From Pseudovibrio exalbescens DSM 16456 (GTDB lineage: Bacteria > Pseudomonadota > Alphaproteobacteria > Rhizobiales > Stappiaceae), in the NCBI RefSeq assembly GCF_000422785.1, contig NZ_AUGS01000002.1:124001-188000 (forward strand): 64,000 nt of DNA, given 5' to 3'. The first letter of the stretch is position 1; each line of letters begins with the position of its first letter. The notes under the pieces were generated by a model. It saw nothing but the letters and a program-made list of their open reading frames with translations, searched no databases and was not told where the DNA came from. This document shows positions 9,002-16,894 of this stretch, piece after piece. Both the position numbers and the translations under genes were made by a program.

Positions 9002-9016
9002 TTAAAGCTGCGTTAA
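9002..9016. promoter_or_regulatory. Perfect CtrA box upstream of pbp1A
   Basis: TTAA-AGCTGCG-TTAA is an exact match to the full-site consensus of CtrA, the alphaproteobacterial cell-cycle response regulator. It lies in the 145-bp gap between the olsB-type gene and pbp1A, 64 bases before the pbp1A start codon. An exact match can occur by chance in a window this long, but the location and the neighbouring second box support a real site. Confidence 0.6.
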
Positions 9017-9083
9017 ACTAGTGCCTCGGTTTTTCCTTATCCGAGGCATTCCACTGTGCAAATGCGAAAAATCGCGGCTACGA

Positions 9084-10028
9084 TCAACTGGCGTATCGGC
9101 TGGCGTCGGCACCGTAATAGTTAACGTAGCGGGCGTTCAAGGCCGATACGGGCATGATGATCAGGACATCCGTGGTGCCAAATTGGTGGTCAACCACGGC
9201 GCCATCGCCAATGTAGGCGCCAAGGCGCAAATAGCCCTTGATGAGCGGGGGCAGTGCCCGCAGAGCGGCTCTTTGGTCCACCTTGTCCTTCGGAATGCGG
9301 TTCATGTCCACATACATATCCGGCAGGGCACTGACACGCCATTCTTTCGGGGCCTGCGCAAAGTGGTGCAGGAACGACAGCTGTTCCGCCAGAAGATCCG
9401 GATCCGTCCCTTCCATGGAGGCGCACCCAATCATCACATCAACGTTGTGCATGAGCACATAGGACCAGATGCCGTGCCACAAAAGCTCAACCGTTTTCTT
9501 GTTGCGATAGGGTTTGAGCACACAAGAGCGCCCCAGCTCCATGAACTGCGCGTGTGAATGGTTCTCCAGCAATGGCTGAATGTCGTACTCGCCCGCTGTG
9601 TAGAAGCCGCCATGCATGTCCGCTACATCCTGGCGCAGCATGCGATAGGTGCCGACAATCTTGGGCTGGGGCTTGGTGAAGGGTTTGGTCTTTACCAGCG
9701 TATCGTGGTCAAGCACCAAAAGGTGGTCGCAGATCGCATCATACGCGTCCTTGTCCCGCCTGGTGAACAAGGTCTGCGCGTCGGCAATGGCCGACATTTC
9801 CTCATAAAACACGTGATAGCGCAGGCGCTGAGAGTGTTTGATTTCTTTCCAGTTCAGAGCTTTGCGGACTTCCAAGGGCCCTACACGGCCCAGTGTCTGC
9901 GCGTCGCTGGCCCCGGTCCGTGGCCTTAGCGGCATGGGTCCCCAGCGGCCGGCGCCAAAGCCCTGTGGCTTTAACGGCGCAAATTTCCTGACAATGTTCT
10001 TTGGCGAAAACAGCCCAGATCCGTTCAT
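9084..10028 (-). CDS. olsB: L-ornithine N-alpha-acyltransferase (OlsB-type GNAT)
   Basis: OlsB-like enzymes transfer a 3-hydroxyacyl chain from acyl-ACP to ornithine, the first step of ornithine lipid synthesis. The 314-residue protein has the family pattern: LRYHVFYEEMSA near residue 72, VGTYRMLRQD, the EYDIQPLL and FMELGRSCVLKPYRNKKTVE block that covers the acyl-donor site, and a C-terminal region ending in LIKGYLRLGAYIGDGAVVD. This places it in the hemolysin-like GNAT group. The acyltransferase for the second step (OlsA) is not in the window. The gene is transcribed in the same direction as pbp1A, 145 bp upstream, but the CtrA boxes between them suggest separate promoters. Confidence 0.85.
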   Translation of the reverse strand: MNGSGLFSPKNIVRKFAPLKPQGFGAGRWGPMPLRPRTGASDAQTLGRVGPLEVRKALNWKEIKHSQRLRYHVFYEEMSAIADAQTLFTRRDKDAYDAICDHLLVLDHDTLVKTKPFTKPQPKIVGTYRMLRQDVADMHGGFYTAGEYDIQPLLENHSHAQFMELGRSCVLKPYRNKKTVELLWHGIWSYVLMHNVDVMIGCASMEGTDPDLLAEQLSFLHHFAQAPKEWRVSALPDMYVDMNRIPKDKVDQRAALRALPPLIKGYLRLGAYIGDGAVVDHQFGTTDVLIIMPVSALNARYVNYYGADASRYAS

Positions 10029-10266
10029 CTAACCCGCGTCTCCCAAGACAATCATCCAAAACGCAGCAAGCACCTCAGGACGGCAGCAGTGTGTGCCGTT
10101 GGTTTGCTATTCTTGCGCATGGATCGTTTCCAGCCCCAACCTTTAAGAGTGCCGTATCCGTCTAATCATACAATAGCATGACATAAGGCTCTCTTACTCC
10201 CAAGTTTTCGGCCCCCATCCGCAGGTGGGTTTTCCGGCACGCTGGTGGCTGAAAGCACTCCTTTAT

Positions 10267-10305
10267 CGCTAAGTGTAACATAAAAAACATAGTTTCACTT
10301 AGGCG
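10267..10305 (-). terminator. Stem-loop after the hybrid kinase gene
   Basis: CGCTAAGTG (10267-10275) pairs with CACTTAGGCG (10296-10305) with one bulged base; the loop is AT-rich. It lies directly after the kinase stop codon on the minus strand. There is no T-run after the outer arm, so it is only a weak terminator candidate. The rest of the 278-bp gap (10029-10306) shows no gene. Confidence 0.35.
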
Positions 10306-10306
10306 C

Positions 10307-12553
10307 TTAATAAACCTGATCCAGTATGTTCGCCAGATCTGCAGGATCAAGTGGTTTGGTGATAAACCCGCTGGCCCCCGCGTCCAGCGCCGTTGCGCGT
10401 GCTTCGGGCATGACGTCGGCGGTCAGTACGATGATGGGGAGAGTGAGCGCGTTCGGCAGATCAGATGTGCGGATTTGCTGAAGCGCTGCCAAGCCATCGA
10501 TGCCCGGCATGTGCAGATCCATCAGTACCGCATCATAAGCACCTGAAAGAGCTTCAGAAACCGCTTCTTCCCCATTGCCGACGAAATGTGCCTCATGGCC
10601 CATTTTCTTCAGCAAGGTGCCGGTCAGCAGTCGGTTGATTTCGTTGTCTTCAGCCACGAGAAACTTAAGGGACCGACCTCCGAGTTCTCGATGTGATGTC
10701 GCACCTGCGTGATAAGGATCGATATTTTCCGCAAGGGCATCAAGCGCTTCATCACGCCGCAGTTTGTCAACAACTGTAAGTAGTGACGAGGTGCGAACCG
10801 GCCGGACCAAATATGCGTGACTGCCTTGTTCGCGCAAGTAGGGGAGCTTTTCCCGTTCCCCTGGTGCGACAAGAACAACGAGCTTTGTGGTGGGCAGGTG
10901 GGCTCGGGCTCTGGCGAGCCATGCTGCGGTATCGGATACGGCTCCCTCGCACAAAAACAGAAGATCCAAACCAGCTTCCAGGCTGGCAGGGTCCGGATCG
11001 TCAGCGCTACAAAGGGTGACAGAGGCACCTTGTTGGCGCAATCGGCGGGCGATCAGAGGGGCTTCTGTTGCGCCTTGCGCCAGAATTGCAACTTGCAGTT
11101 CAGTCAGATCAGGGCCATTGCCCGCTGCAGGCGCTGGGCTTACAGTCACAGGCAAGTCCACCGTGAACGCCGCACCGGCGCCGGGCTTGCCACAGGCGGA
11201 AATACGGCCGCCCATCATTTCGGCCAGCCGTTTCGAGATCGAAAGCCCCAATCCCGTTCCGCCGTATTTCCGGGTGCGGCCATCATCAAGCTGCTCGAAC
11301 TCATTGAAAATCCGGTGCGCCTGCTGGGCGGTAAACCCCGGGCCGGTGTCCACAACGGAAAGGCGCAGGGTCACGGTTTCCGGTGCGCCCTGAGAGGGAG
11401 CTGAGCCCAACTCGGCCAAGATGCTGACGCCGCCGGTTTCAGTAAACTTGATGCCATTGCCCGCCAGATTGAGAAGGATCTGGCGCACCCGCGCCTCATC
11501 GATTTCCAATAGGTGCGGTAGGTCACGGTCCACGAAACTGCCAATCTGCAAGCCCTTGGCGTGCGCTTTCGGGGCCAGGAGTTCAACTATGCCCTCAACC
11601 AGATTATCTATGCTGGTGGCTTTGGGCCTGAGTTCCAGTTTGTCTGCTTCAATCTTCGAGTAGTCCAGAACCTCGTCGATCAACACCAGCAAGGCTTCAC
11701 CTGAGGTGCGCACCGCCTCCACATAGGTCCTTTGTTCTGCACTCAATGGTGTGTCACGCAGCAAGCCAGCCATCCCTAGAATGCCGTTGAGCGGGGTGCG
11801 GATTTCGTGACTTACGGTTGCCATGAAGCGGGACTTGGCTTCGTTGGCGCTGGCAGCTTGCGTCAGGTTTTCCCGCAGTTTGTCCTCGGCTTGCCGGCGG
11901 TAGGTCACATCGCGCAATATGGTCTGCAAAATGGGTTCCCCGCCTTCACTGTCGGAAACCTTCAGTTCCAGAATCGAAAACCAACGCGGGCCATGGCGAG
12001 TTTCAAGCAGGATTTCCGCCGCCGGATCCTGCCGAGGAGCCTCTTGTGCCTCAACTCCATCCAGGCGAGGCAGGCTCAGCGGGGCGCCCAGTCGGGGAAC
12101 ATCTTCAGGGTGAAACGCCCGTTCAGCCGCTTCGTTGACATATAACACCTCTCCTGACCCGGCGCGCTTGATGACAATTGCGCCCAGCGCATCAAGAACC
12201 GTCTGGTGCTGTTTGTTGGCTTCTTTCAGCGCGCCGGCAAGTGTCTCCGGCGTTTCCTCAACGGCACTGGCGGCCTCTTTTCGGCTCCAGTAGGTGCTCA
12301 TCTCGTCAGCAGCCGGGAACCGGCGAAATACGACAGCGCCGGACAAGAACGCCACACAAGGCGCCAGCAGAACCAATGGAAAGCTCTGGCGCGCGATAAG
12401 GAAGGACACGCCAAGACCCAGAATACCCGCAGCCAATGCCAGAATGCGCAACAACCGTGTTGGTCCCGGTACGGTGGTCGGATGCGGCTCAGCTGCCCCC
12501 TCATCACTCGAAGCGGTGCGAGAGGTGGAGGAACTGGAGGGGCTTGGAAGCAT
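10307..12553 (-). CDS. Membrane hybrid sensor histidine kinase with pseudo-receiver and receiver domains
   Basis: A 748-residue hybrid kinase. Two membrane segments lie at about 34-55 and 58-76 with almost no periplasmic loop, so the signal is probably intramembrane or cytoplasmic. A PAS domain covers roughly 113-220. The HisKA dimerisation helix carries His249 in SHEIRTPLNGILG, and the ATPase has DTGPGF and GGTGLGLSIS. After it come a receiver-like domain (about 500-610) that lacks the acceptor Asp (DLLFLCEGA) and a true C-terminal receiver with Asp679 in VLMDLHMPGIDG. There is no DNA-binding output, so a phosphotransfer partner elsewhere is expected. It lies 77 bp downstream of comM on the same strand. 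Confidence 0.92.
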   Translation of the reverse strand: MLPSPSSSSTSRTASSDEGAAEPHPTTVPGPTRLLRILALAAGILGLGVSFLIARQSFPLVLLAPCVAFLSGAVVFRRFPAADEMSTYWSRKEAASAVEETPETLAGALKEANKQHQTVLDALGAIVIKRAGSGEVLYVNEAAERAFHPEDVPRLGAPLSLPRLDGVEAQEAPRQDPAAEILLETRHGPRWFSILELKVSDSEGGEPILQTILRDVTYRRQAEDKLRENLTQAASANEAKSRFMATVSHEIRTPLNGILGMAGLLRDTPLSAEQRTYVEAVRTSGEALLVLIDEVLDYSKIEADKLELRPKATSIDNLVEGIVELLAPKAHAKGLQIGSFVDRDLPHLLEIDEARVRQILLNLAGNGIKFTETGGVSILAELGSAPSQGAPETVTLRLSVVDTGPGFTAQQAHRIFNEFEQLDDGRTRKYGGTGLGLSISKRLAEMMGGRISACGKPGAGAAFTVDLPVTVSPAPAAGNGPDLTELQVAILAQGATEAPLIARRLRQQGASVTLCSADDPDPASLEAGLDLLFLCEGAVSDTAAWLARARAHLPTTKLVVLVAPGEREKLPYLREQGSHAYLVRPVRTSSLLTVVDKLRRDEALDALAENIDPYHAGATSHRELGGRSLKFLVAEDNEINRLLTGTLLKKMGHEAHFVGNGEEAVSEALSGAYDAVLMDLHMPGIDGLAALQQIRTSDLPNALTLPIIVLTADVMPEARATALDAGASGFITKPLDPADLANILDQVY

Positions 12554-12630
12554 GACATCAAGTCTCTGACAGAATACGCGGCGAACAGATCATGCCTGTC
12601 TTCTTATCGAGAAACCGTAAAAACAGTGTT

Positions 12631-14157
12631 TCAAGCCGCTTCGGACATGAGACGGTTCCGGCGATAGCTCAAAGCTTCTGCCACGTGAGGGTGACCCACA
12701 TGGTCTTCCCCTGTCAGATCCGCCAAGGTTCGTGCCAGTTTGAGCACCCTGTGAAACCCGCGTGCGGACAAGGCCAACTTGGCTGCGGCGTCCGCCATGA
12801 GAGCTTCAGCCTTTCCATCCAGCGCAACAACCTCTTCTATCGTGCGTGGTGGCGCATGGGCATTGACGTTGAAAGGAAGGCCCAGCTTTTTGTAGCGGTG
12901 CTTCTGACGATCGCGAGCAACGGCGACGCGCTGGGCGACCTGAGCCGTGGTTTCCGCAGTTTTGTGCCCGATGAGATCCAGTGCGGACACGGCAGGTACC
13001 TCGATTTGCAGGTCAATTCTGTCCAGAAACGGGCCGGAAACCCGTGCCTGATAGTCAGAGGCGCATCGGTCTCCCCGTTTGCACTGATGGCCCGGTTCCC
13101 CAAAATGCCCGCACCGACAGGGGTTCATGGCTGCGATCAATTGAACCTTGGACGGGTAGGTAATGCGGTGGTTGGCGCGCACGATAACCGCCTCGCCGTT
13201 TTCAATGGGCTGCCGCAAACTGTCCAGCACTTGAGGTTGGAACTCAGGCAGTTCGTCGAGAAACAGCACGCCTTGGTGAGCAAGTGAGATTTCCCCCGGC
13301 CGCGCCCGCATGCCGCCACCAACAAGGGCTGCCATTGAGGCGGAGTGATGTGGGGCCCGAAACGGACGCCGGTCACTCAGACACCCTTCTTTCAGTTCTC
13401 CGGCAATTGACGCGATCATCGACACTTCAAGCAGTTCGCGCGGCTCCAAAGGGGGTAACAAGGCAGGCAAGCGGCTGGCCAGCATGGATTTGCCCGACCC
13501 AGGAGGCCCAACCATGAGGAGGTTGTGACCGCCCGCTGCTGCAATCTCCAACGCGCGTTTGGCTGTTTCCTGACCGCGAATGTCGGCCAGATCCGTTTGG
13601 TTAGCCGGTGCCGGTGCCATTTTCGCGACCGGAGCGCTGAGCACTTGGGTGCCTTTGAAATGGTTGGCAAGCTGGATCAAAGAGGTGGGGGCGAGAATTT
13701 TCATGTCGCCACTGGCCCAAGCGGCTTCCGAGCCACTTGCTGCCGGGCAGATGAGCCCTTTGCCTTCCGCATTGGCTGCCATGGCGGCAGGCAAGACCCC
13801 GTTCACAGGCGCAACGGTGCCATCCAGCGACAACTCGCCCAGCACGATATAGTCTGTCAAAACATCTGAGGGGAGCGCGCCCATCGCCACCATGAGGCCC
13901 AGCGCGATGGGGAGGTCAAAATGTGACCCTTCCTTGGGCAAGTCCGCCGGTGCCAGATTGACCGTTACTCGCTTTGCCGGCAAAGCAAGTCCCGAGGCAA
14001 CAAGGGCCGAGCGCACACGCTCCCGGCTTTCCGCAACCGCTTTGTCGGGCAACCCGACCAATGTAAAGCTGACCGTGCCCGGCCCGATTTGAACCTGCAC
14101 ATCCACATCAACGGCATTGATGCCCTGAAAGGCAACCGTTGCTACTCTCGAGAACAT
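12631..14157 (-). CDS. comM: ComM/YifB family Mg-chelatase-like AAA+ ATPase
   Basis: ComM is a hexameric AAA+ helicase that promotes branch migration during integration of transforming DNA. The 508-residue protein has the N-terminal ChlI-like domain (VDVQVQIGPGTVSFTLVGLP), Walker A GPPGSGKSM, a Walker B with VLFLDELPEF, and a cysteine-rich insertion CRCGHFGEPGHQCKRGDRC that is typical of the family and probably binds zinc. A LexA-type box lies 58-72 bases upstream of the start, so SOS induction is likely. It is downstream of gshB and upstream of the hybrid kinase on the same strand, separated by 139 and 77 bp. Confidence 0.95.
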   Translation of the reverse strand: MFSRVATVAFQGINAVDVDVQVQIGPGTVSFTLVGLPDKAVAESRERVRSALVASGLALPAKRVTVNLAPADLPKEGSHFDLPIALGLMVAMGALPSDVLTDYIVLGELSLDGTVAPVNGVLPAAMAANAEGKGLICPAASGSEAAWASGDMKILAPTSLIQLANHFKGTQVLSAPVAKMAPAPANQTDLADIRGQETAKRALEIAAAGGHNLLMVGPPGSGKSMLASRLPALLPPLEPRELLEVSMIASIAGELKEGCLSDRRPFRAPHHSASMAALVGGGMRARPGEISLAHQGVLFLDELPEFQPQVLDSLRQPIENGEAVIVRANHRITYPSKVQLIAAMNPCRCGHFGEPGHQCKRGDRCASDYQARVSGPFLDRIDLQIEVPAVSALDLIGHKTAETTAQVAQRVAVARDRQKHRYKKLGLPFNVNAHAPPRTIEEVVALDGKAEALMADAAAKLALSARGFHRVLKLARTLADLTGEDHVGHPHVAEALSYRRNRLMSEAA

Positions 14158-14214
14158 TCACCCGGCTCCCCACCATGCACTTGCCGGGATAGGCTAGCTG
14201 GTAAAAGAACCAAT

Positions 14215-14229
14215 GAACATTCACAGAAC
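14215..14229. promoter_or_regulatory. Alphaproteobacterial LexA (SOS) box upstream of comM
   Basis: Read on the minus strand, GTTC-TGTGAAT-GTTC is an exact match to the alphaproteobacterial LexA direct repeat GTTC-N7-GTTC. It sits 58 bases upstream of the comM start, and a third GAAC half-site lies at 14207-14210. comM is a recognised member of the alphaproteobacterial LexA regulon. Confidence 0.75.
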
Positions 14230-14231
14230 TT

Positions 14232-14270
14232 AGTCCCGAAAATCGCGGGAACTGCGCAGAGATGCTGCGC
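14232..14270 (-). other. Two tandem short hairpins between gshB and comM
   Basis: AGTCCCG...CGGGAACT (14232-14253, one bulge) and GCGCAG-AGATG-CTGCGC (14254-14270) stand side by side, just after gshB and beside the LexA site. No T-run follows on the minus strand. They may end or protect the gshB transcript. Confidence 0.35.
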
Positions 14271-14296
14271 GGCTCCTCGTTTTTCTCCACCCAGAT

Positions 14297-15241
14297 CTAA
14301 GAGGAGCAGCGCGCTTCCAGCGCATCCCAAACCATCGCGGCCACATCGGGCCCACCGAGCTTTGCGATGGCACGAATGCCGGTTGGGGCGGTGACGTTGA
14401 TTTCGGTAAGACGCCCGTCAATCACGTCGATACCGACCAGAAACAGCTCTTGTTCCTTCAGAACTGGCCCTAGGCGGGCGCAGATTTCACGCTCTCGTTC
14501 AGTAAGATCACTGTCGGTGGGGGCTCCGCCGCGCACCATGTTGGACCGCAAGTCACCTTCAGCGGGGACGCGGTTCACGGCACCGGCAAACTCCCCGTCC
14601 ACCAGCAGAATACGTTTGTCGCCATGTTTGACATTGGGCAGGAACTGCTGAATGACCCAAGGTTCGCGGAATGTTGATGCAAAGAAATCGTAGAGCGATC
14701 CGTAGTTCAGATCGTCCTTTGTTACCCGGAATACTGCGGCGCCGCCATGTCCGAACAGCGGCTTCATGACAATATCGCCGTACTCGGCGCGAAAGGCATC
14801 GATCTCGCCGCGATCATGGGTGATGAGTGTGGGTGGCATCAGGTCGGAAAACTGTGTCACGAACAGCTTTTCAGGAGCATTGCGTACGGATACCGGGTTA
14901 TTCACCACAAGTGTATCGGGATGAATCTTCTCCAGAATGTGGGTAGCTGCGATATAGGCCAGATCAAATGGCGGATCTTGCCGCATCAGCACCACATCCA
15001 TGTCGGAAAGGTCAACACGTTGCGTTTCGCCAAAGCTGAAATGGTTGCCCGCTTCATCACGAACCGTAACCGGCTCCACTGCACACATGACCTTCTCGCC
15101 CCAAAGGGCCAGACGGTCAGGAGTGTAGTGGAAAAGAGTGTGGCCGCGTTTTTGGGCTTCAAGCATAAGGGCGAATGCGCTGTCGCCTGCAATGTTGATG
15201 GACGAGATGTGGTCCATCTGAACGGCAACTTTAAGGGCCAT
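14297..15241 (-). CDS. gshB: Glutathione synthetase
   Basis: GshB ligates gamma-glutamylcysteine and glycine with ATP, the second step of glutathione synthesis. The protein shows the family N terminus ([20 protein letters not shown]), [15 protein letters not shown], the ATP-grasp segment [15 protein letters not shown] near residue 150, and the metal/glycine-rich C-terminal part with [13 protein letters not shown]. With the ATG at 15241 it has 314 residues (E. coli 316) and an AAGGAG six bases upstream; a GTG at 15259 would lie before that site and is unlikely. The gene is 126 bp downstream of yraN on the same strand; gshA is not in the window. Confidence 0.95.
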   Translation of the reverse strand: MALKVAVQMDHISSINIAGDSAFALMLEAQKRGHTLFHYTPDRLALWGEKVMCAVEPVTVRDEAGNHFSFGETQRVDLSDMDVVLMRQDPPFDLAYIAATHILEKIHPDTLVVNNPVSVRNAPEKLFVTQFSDLMPPTLITHDRGEIDAFRAEYGDIVMKPLFGHGGAAVFRVTKDDLNYGSLYDFFASTFREPWVIQQFLPNVKHGDKRILLVDGEFAGAVNRVPAEGDLRSNMVRGGAPTDSDLTEREREICARLGPVLKEQELFLVGIDVIDGRLTEINVTAPTGIRAIAKLGGPDVAAMVWDALEARCSS

Positions 15242-15367
15242 GGAGAGCTCCTTGTTCACGGAAAACCGCCTGTTGGGGGTCTTCTCGGATCAGGCTGGAA
15301 GTTGAGTTACGCAAGATATGCGATTGCGGGGCGCGTTTGTCCATAACCTTGGCTTCACAAAGTTGTT

Positions 15368-15781
15368 TTACCAGTGCGCCTGCGGTGCAAAGGCGTTGGT
15401 GACATGGCACGGCCAGCACCACGGACATACAAGTATGGCATCAAAACAATAGGTCAGATCGGCGGTAGGCTGCGCGCGCGATGTCCATTGTCGGGCGGCG
15501 TTTTCGATGCGCCGCTGGGTACGCGGGGTGAGGGCCTCCAAGGCCGCACGCGGGGTTTGACGTGCCTTGACCTCGACAAAAGCCAATCGCGCCCCGCGCT
15601 GGGCAACAATATCGATCTCTCCTTGTCGCGTTTTGAACCGGCGTGTCAAAATGCGATATCCCTTGAGCCGCAACAGCCAACACGCCAGAGTTTCCGCCCG
15701 CAAGCCACGCCGCTCGGCCTTTTGCCGGCTTTCACGTCTCCCCGTTGTCGCCCTTGAGGTTTTCGGTGTGATTGACACCAT
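15368..15781 (-). CDS. YraN/UPF0102 family nuclease-fold protein
   Basis: A 137-residue member of the YraN (UPF0102) family, which has a restriction-endonuclease-like fold but no firmly assigned role. The core motif is visible as RFKTRQGEIDIVA followed by LAFVEVKARQTPRAA, giving the Glu-Asp...Glu-x-Lys arrangement of PD-(D/E)XK nucleases. Its start overlaps the 3' end of rsmI by 50 bases, showing tight coupling. In many proteobacteria yraN, rsmI and lpoA are adjacent, as here. The C terminus has an odd CPWCWPCH run, discussed separately. Confidence 0.88.
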   Translation of the reverse strand: MVSITPKTSRATTGRRESRQKAERRGLRAETLACWLLRLKGYRILTRRFKTRQGEIDIVAQRGARLAFVEVKARQTPRAALEALTPRTQRRIENAARQWTSRAQPTADLTYCFDAILVCPWCWPCHVTNAFAPQAHW

Positions 15782-16673
15782 TGTTCTTCAGCTCCATGGC
15801 CCGCGTATACAGTGCCTTTCGATCCTGTCCGGTGGCCTTGGCTACGGTCTTTGCCGCCCCGCTGACCGGCATGGTTTCCAATGCCGTTCGTAGCAATGCA
15901 TCCGTATCGGCCTCATCCGGTTCCTTTGCAATCGGCGGACCAATTAGGATCACAATTTCACCTTTCGGGCGATCTCCGGAATATCGCTCCACAAGGTCTT
16001 GGAGGCTCCCCCGTTCGAAGGTCTCGAATTTCTTGGTCAGTTCTCGGGCCACCACTGCCGGACGATCTGGCCCAAGGATGGCCGCCATATCCTGAAGGCA
16101 TGCTGAAAGCCGGTGCGGGCTTTCATAAAGCACCAGGGTTGCGGGCATGTCCTTCAGTTCGGCCAAGCGCTTCTGCCGGGCGCCGGCTTTGTGCGGCAGA
16201 AAGCCGGCAAAGCAAACCGTATCGGACGGCAAGCCAGATCCCACCAGTCCCGTGAGCAAGGCCGATGCCCCGGGAATGGGGATCACGGGGTAGCCTGCAT
16301 CCACAACATCATTCACGAGCCGATATCCTGGATCGGACACGAGCGGCGTACCGGCGTCGGAGACCAAAGCAACGGCCTTGCCCGTTTCCAAAGCCTCCAT
16401 GATTTTGGGGCGCTGCTTGGCTGCGTTGTGCTCATGGTAAGTTATGAGCGTCGTTTTCAGTCCAAAGCGCTGCATCAGGACACCGGTTACGCGCGTGTCT
16501 TCGCAGGCCACGAAGTCACAGGCCGCCAGGGTCTCCAGTGCGCGCACCGTAATGTCACCCAGATTGCCAATTGGCGTAGAGACGATATAAAGACCGCTGG
16601 CTAAAGATTTCGCATTAAAGCTGTTTTCTCCAATGGAAAAGCTTCTGGTTGCAGGGCGTTCTCTGGAGTCCAT
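15732..16673 (-). CDS. rsmI: 16S rRNA (cytidine-1402-2'-O)-methyltransferase RsmI
   Basis: RsmI methylates the ribose of C1402 in the decoding centre of 16S rRNA using SAM. The N-terminal glycine-rich segment LYIVSTPIGNLGDITVRALE and the block ACEDTRVTGVLMQRFG are diagnostic, followed by ALVSDAGTPLVSDPGYRLV and the PIPGASALLTGLVGSGLPSD loop that binds SAM in tetrapyrrole-methylase-fold enzymes. I chose the ATG at 16673 (313 residues), which has an AAAGGA upstream; a longer frame to 16841 adds residues not seen in the family. It is divergent from the lipoprotein gene at 16895 and overlaps yraN by 50 bp at its 3' end. Confidence 0.95.
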   Translation of the reverse strand: MDSRERPATRSFSIGENSFNAKSLASGLYIVSTPIGNLGDITVRALETLAACDFVACEDTRVTGVLMQRFGLKTTLITYHEHNAAKQRPKIMEALETGKAVALVSDAGTPLVSDPGYRLVNDVVDAGYPVIPIPGASALLTGLVGSGLPSDTVCFAGFLPHKAGARQKRLAELKDMPATLVLYESPHRLSACLQDMAAILGPDRPAVVARELTKKFETFERGSLQDLVERYSGDRPKGEIVILIGPPIAKEPDEADTDALLRTALETMPVSGAAKTVAKATGQDRKALYTRAMELKNNGVNHTENLKGDNGET

Positions 16674-16894
16674 GGAGAGTGTCTGTCCTTTGTTGAGTTT
16701 TGCACAGTTCAGCTGGGATAGCGCGCGGACAAAAGGGAATTTCACGATTTCATAGAGGCACAAAATGCCGAGTTTCGCAAAAAAGACCCGATTTGTGTGT
16801 AGCTGAAGCTGTAATTGCGTCTTATCTTCTGCAAAAATCAAGAGTGGATTTGGTCGGTTACGGGCAACGGGCCAGAGGAATAAATGGGGATTTT

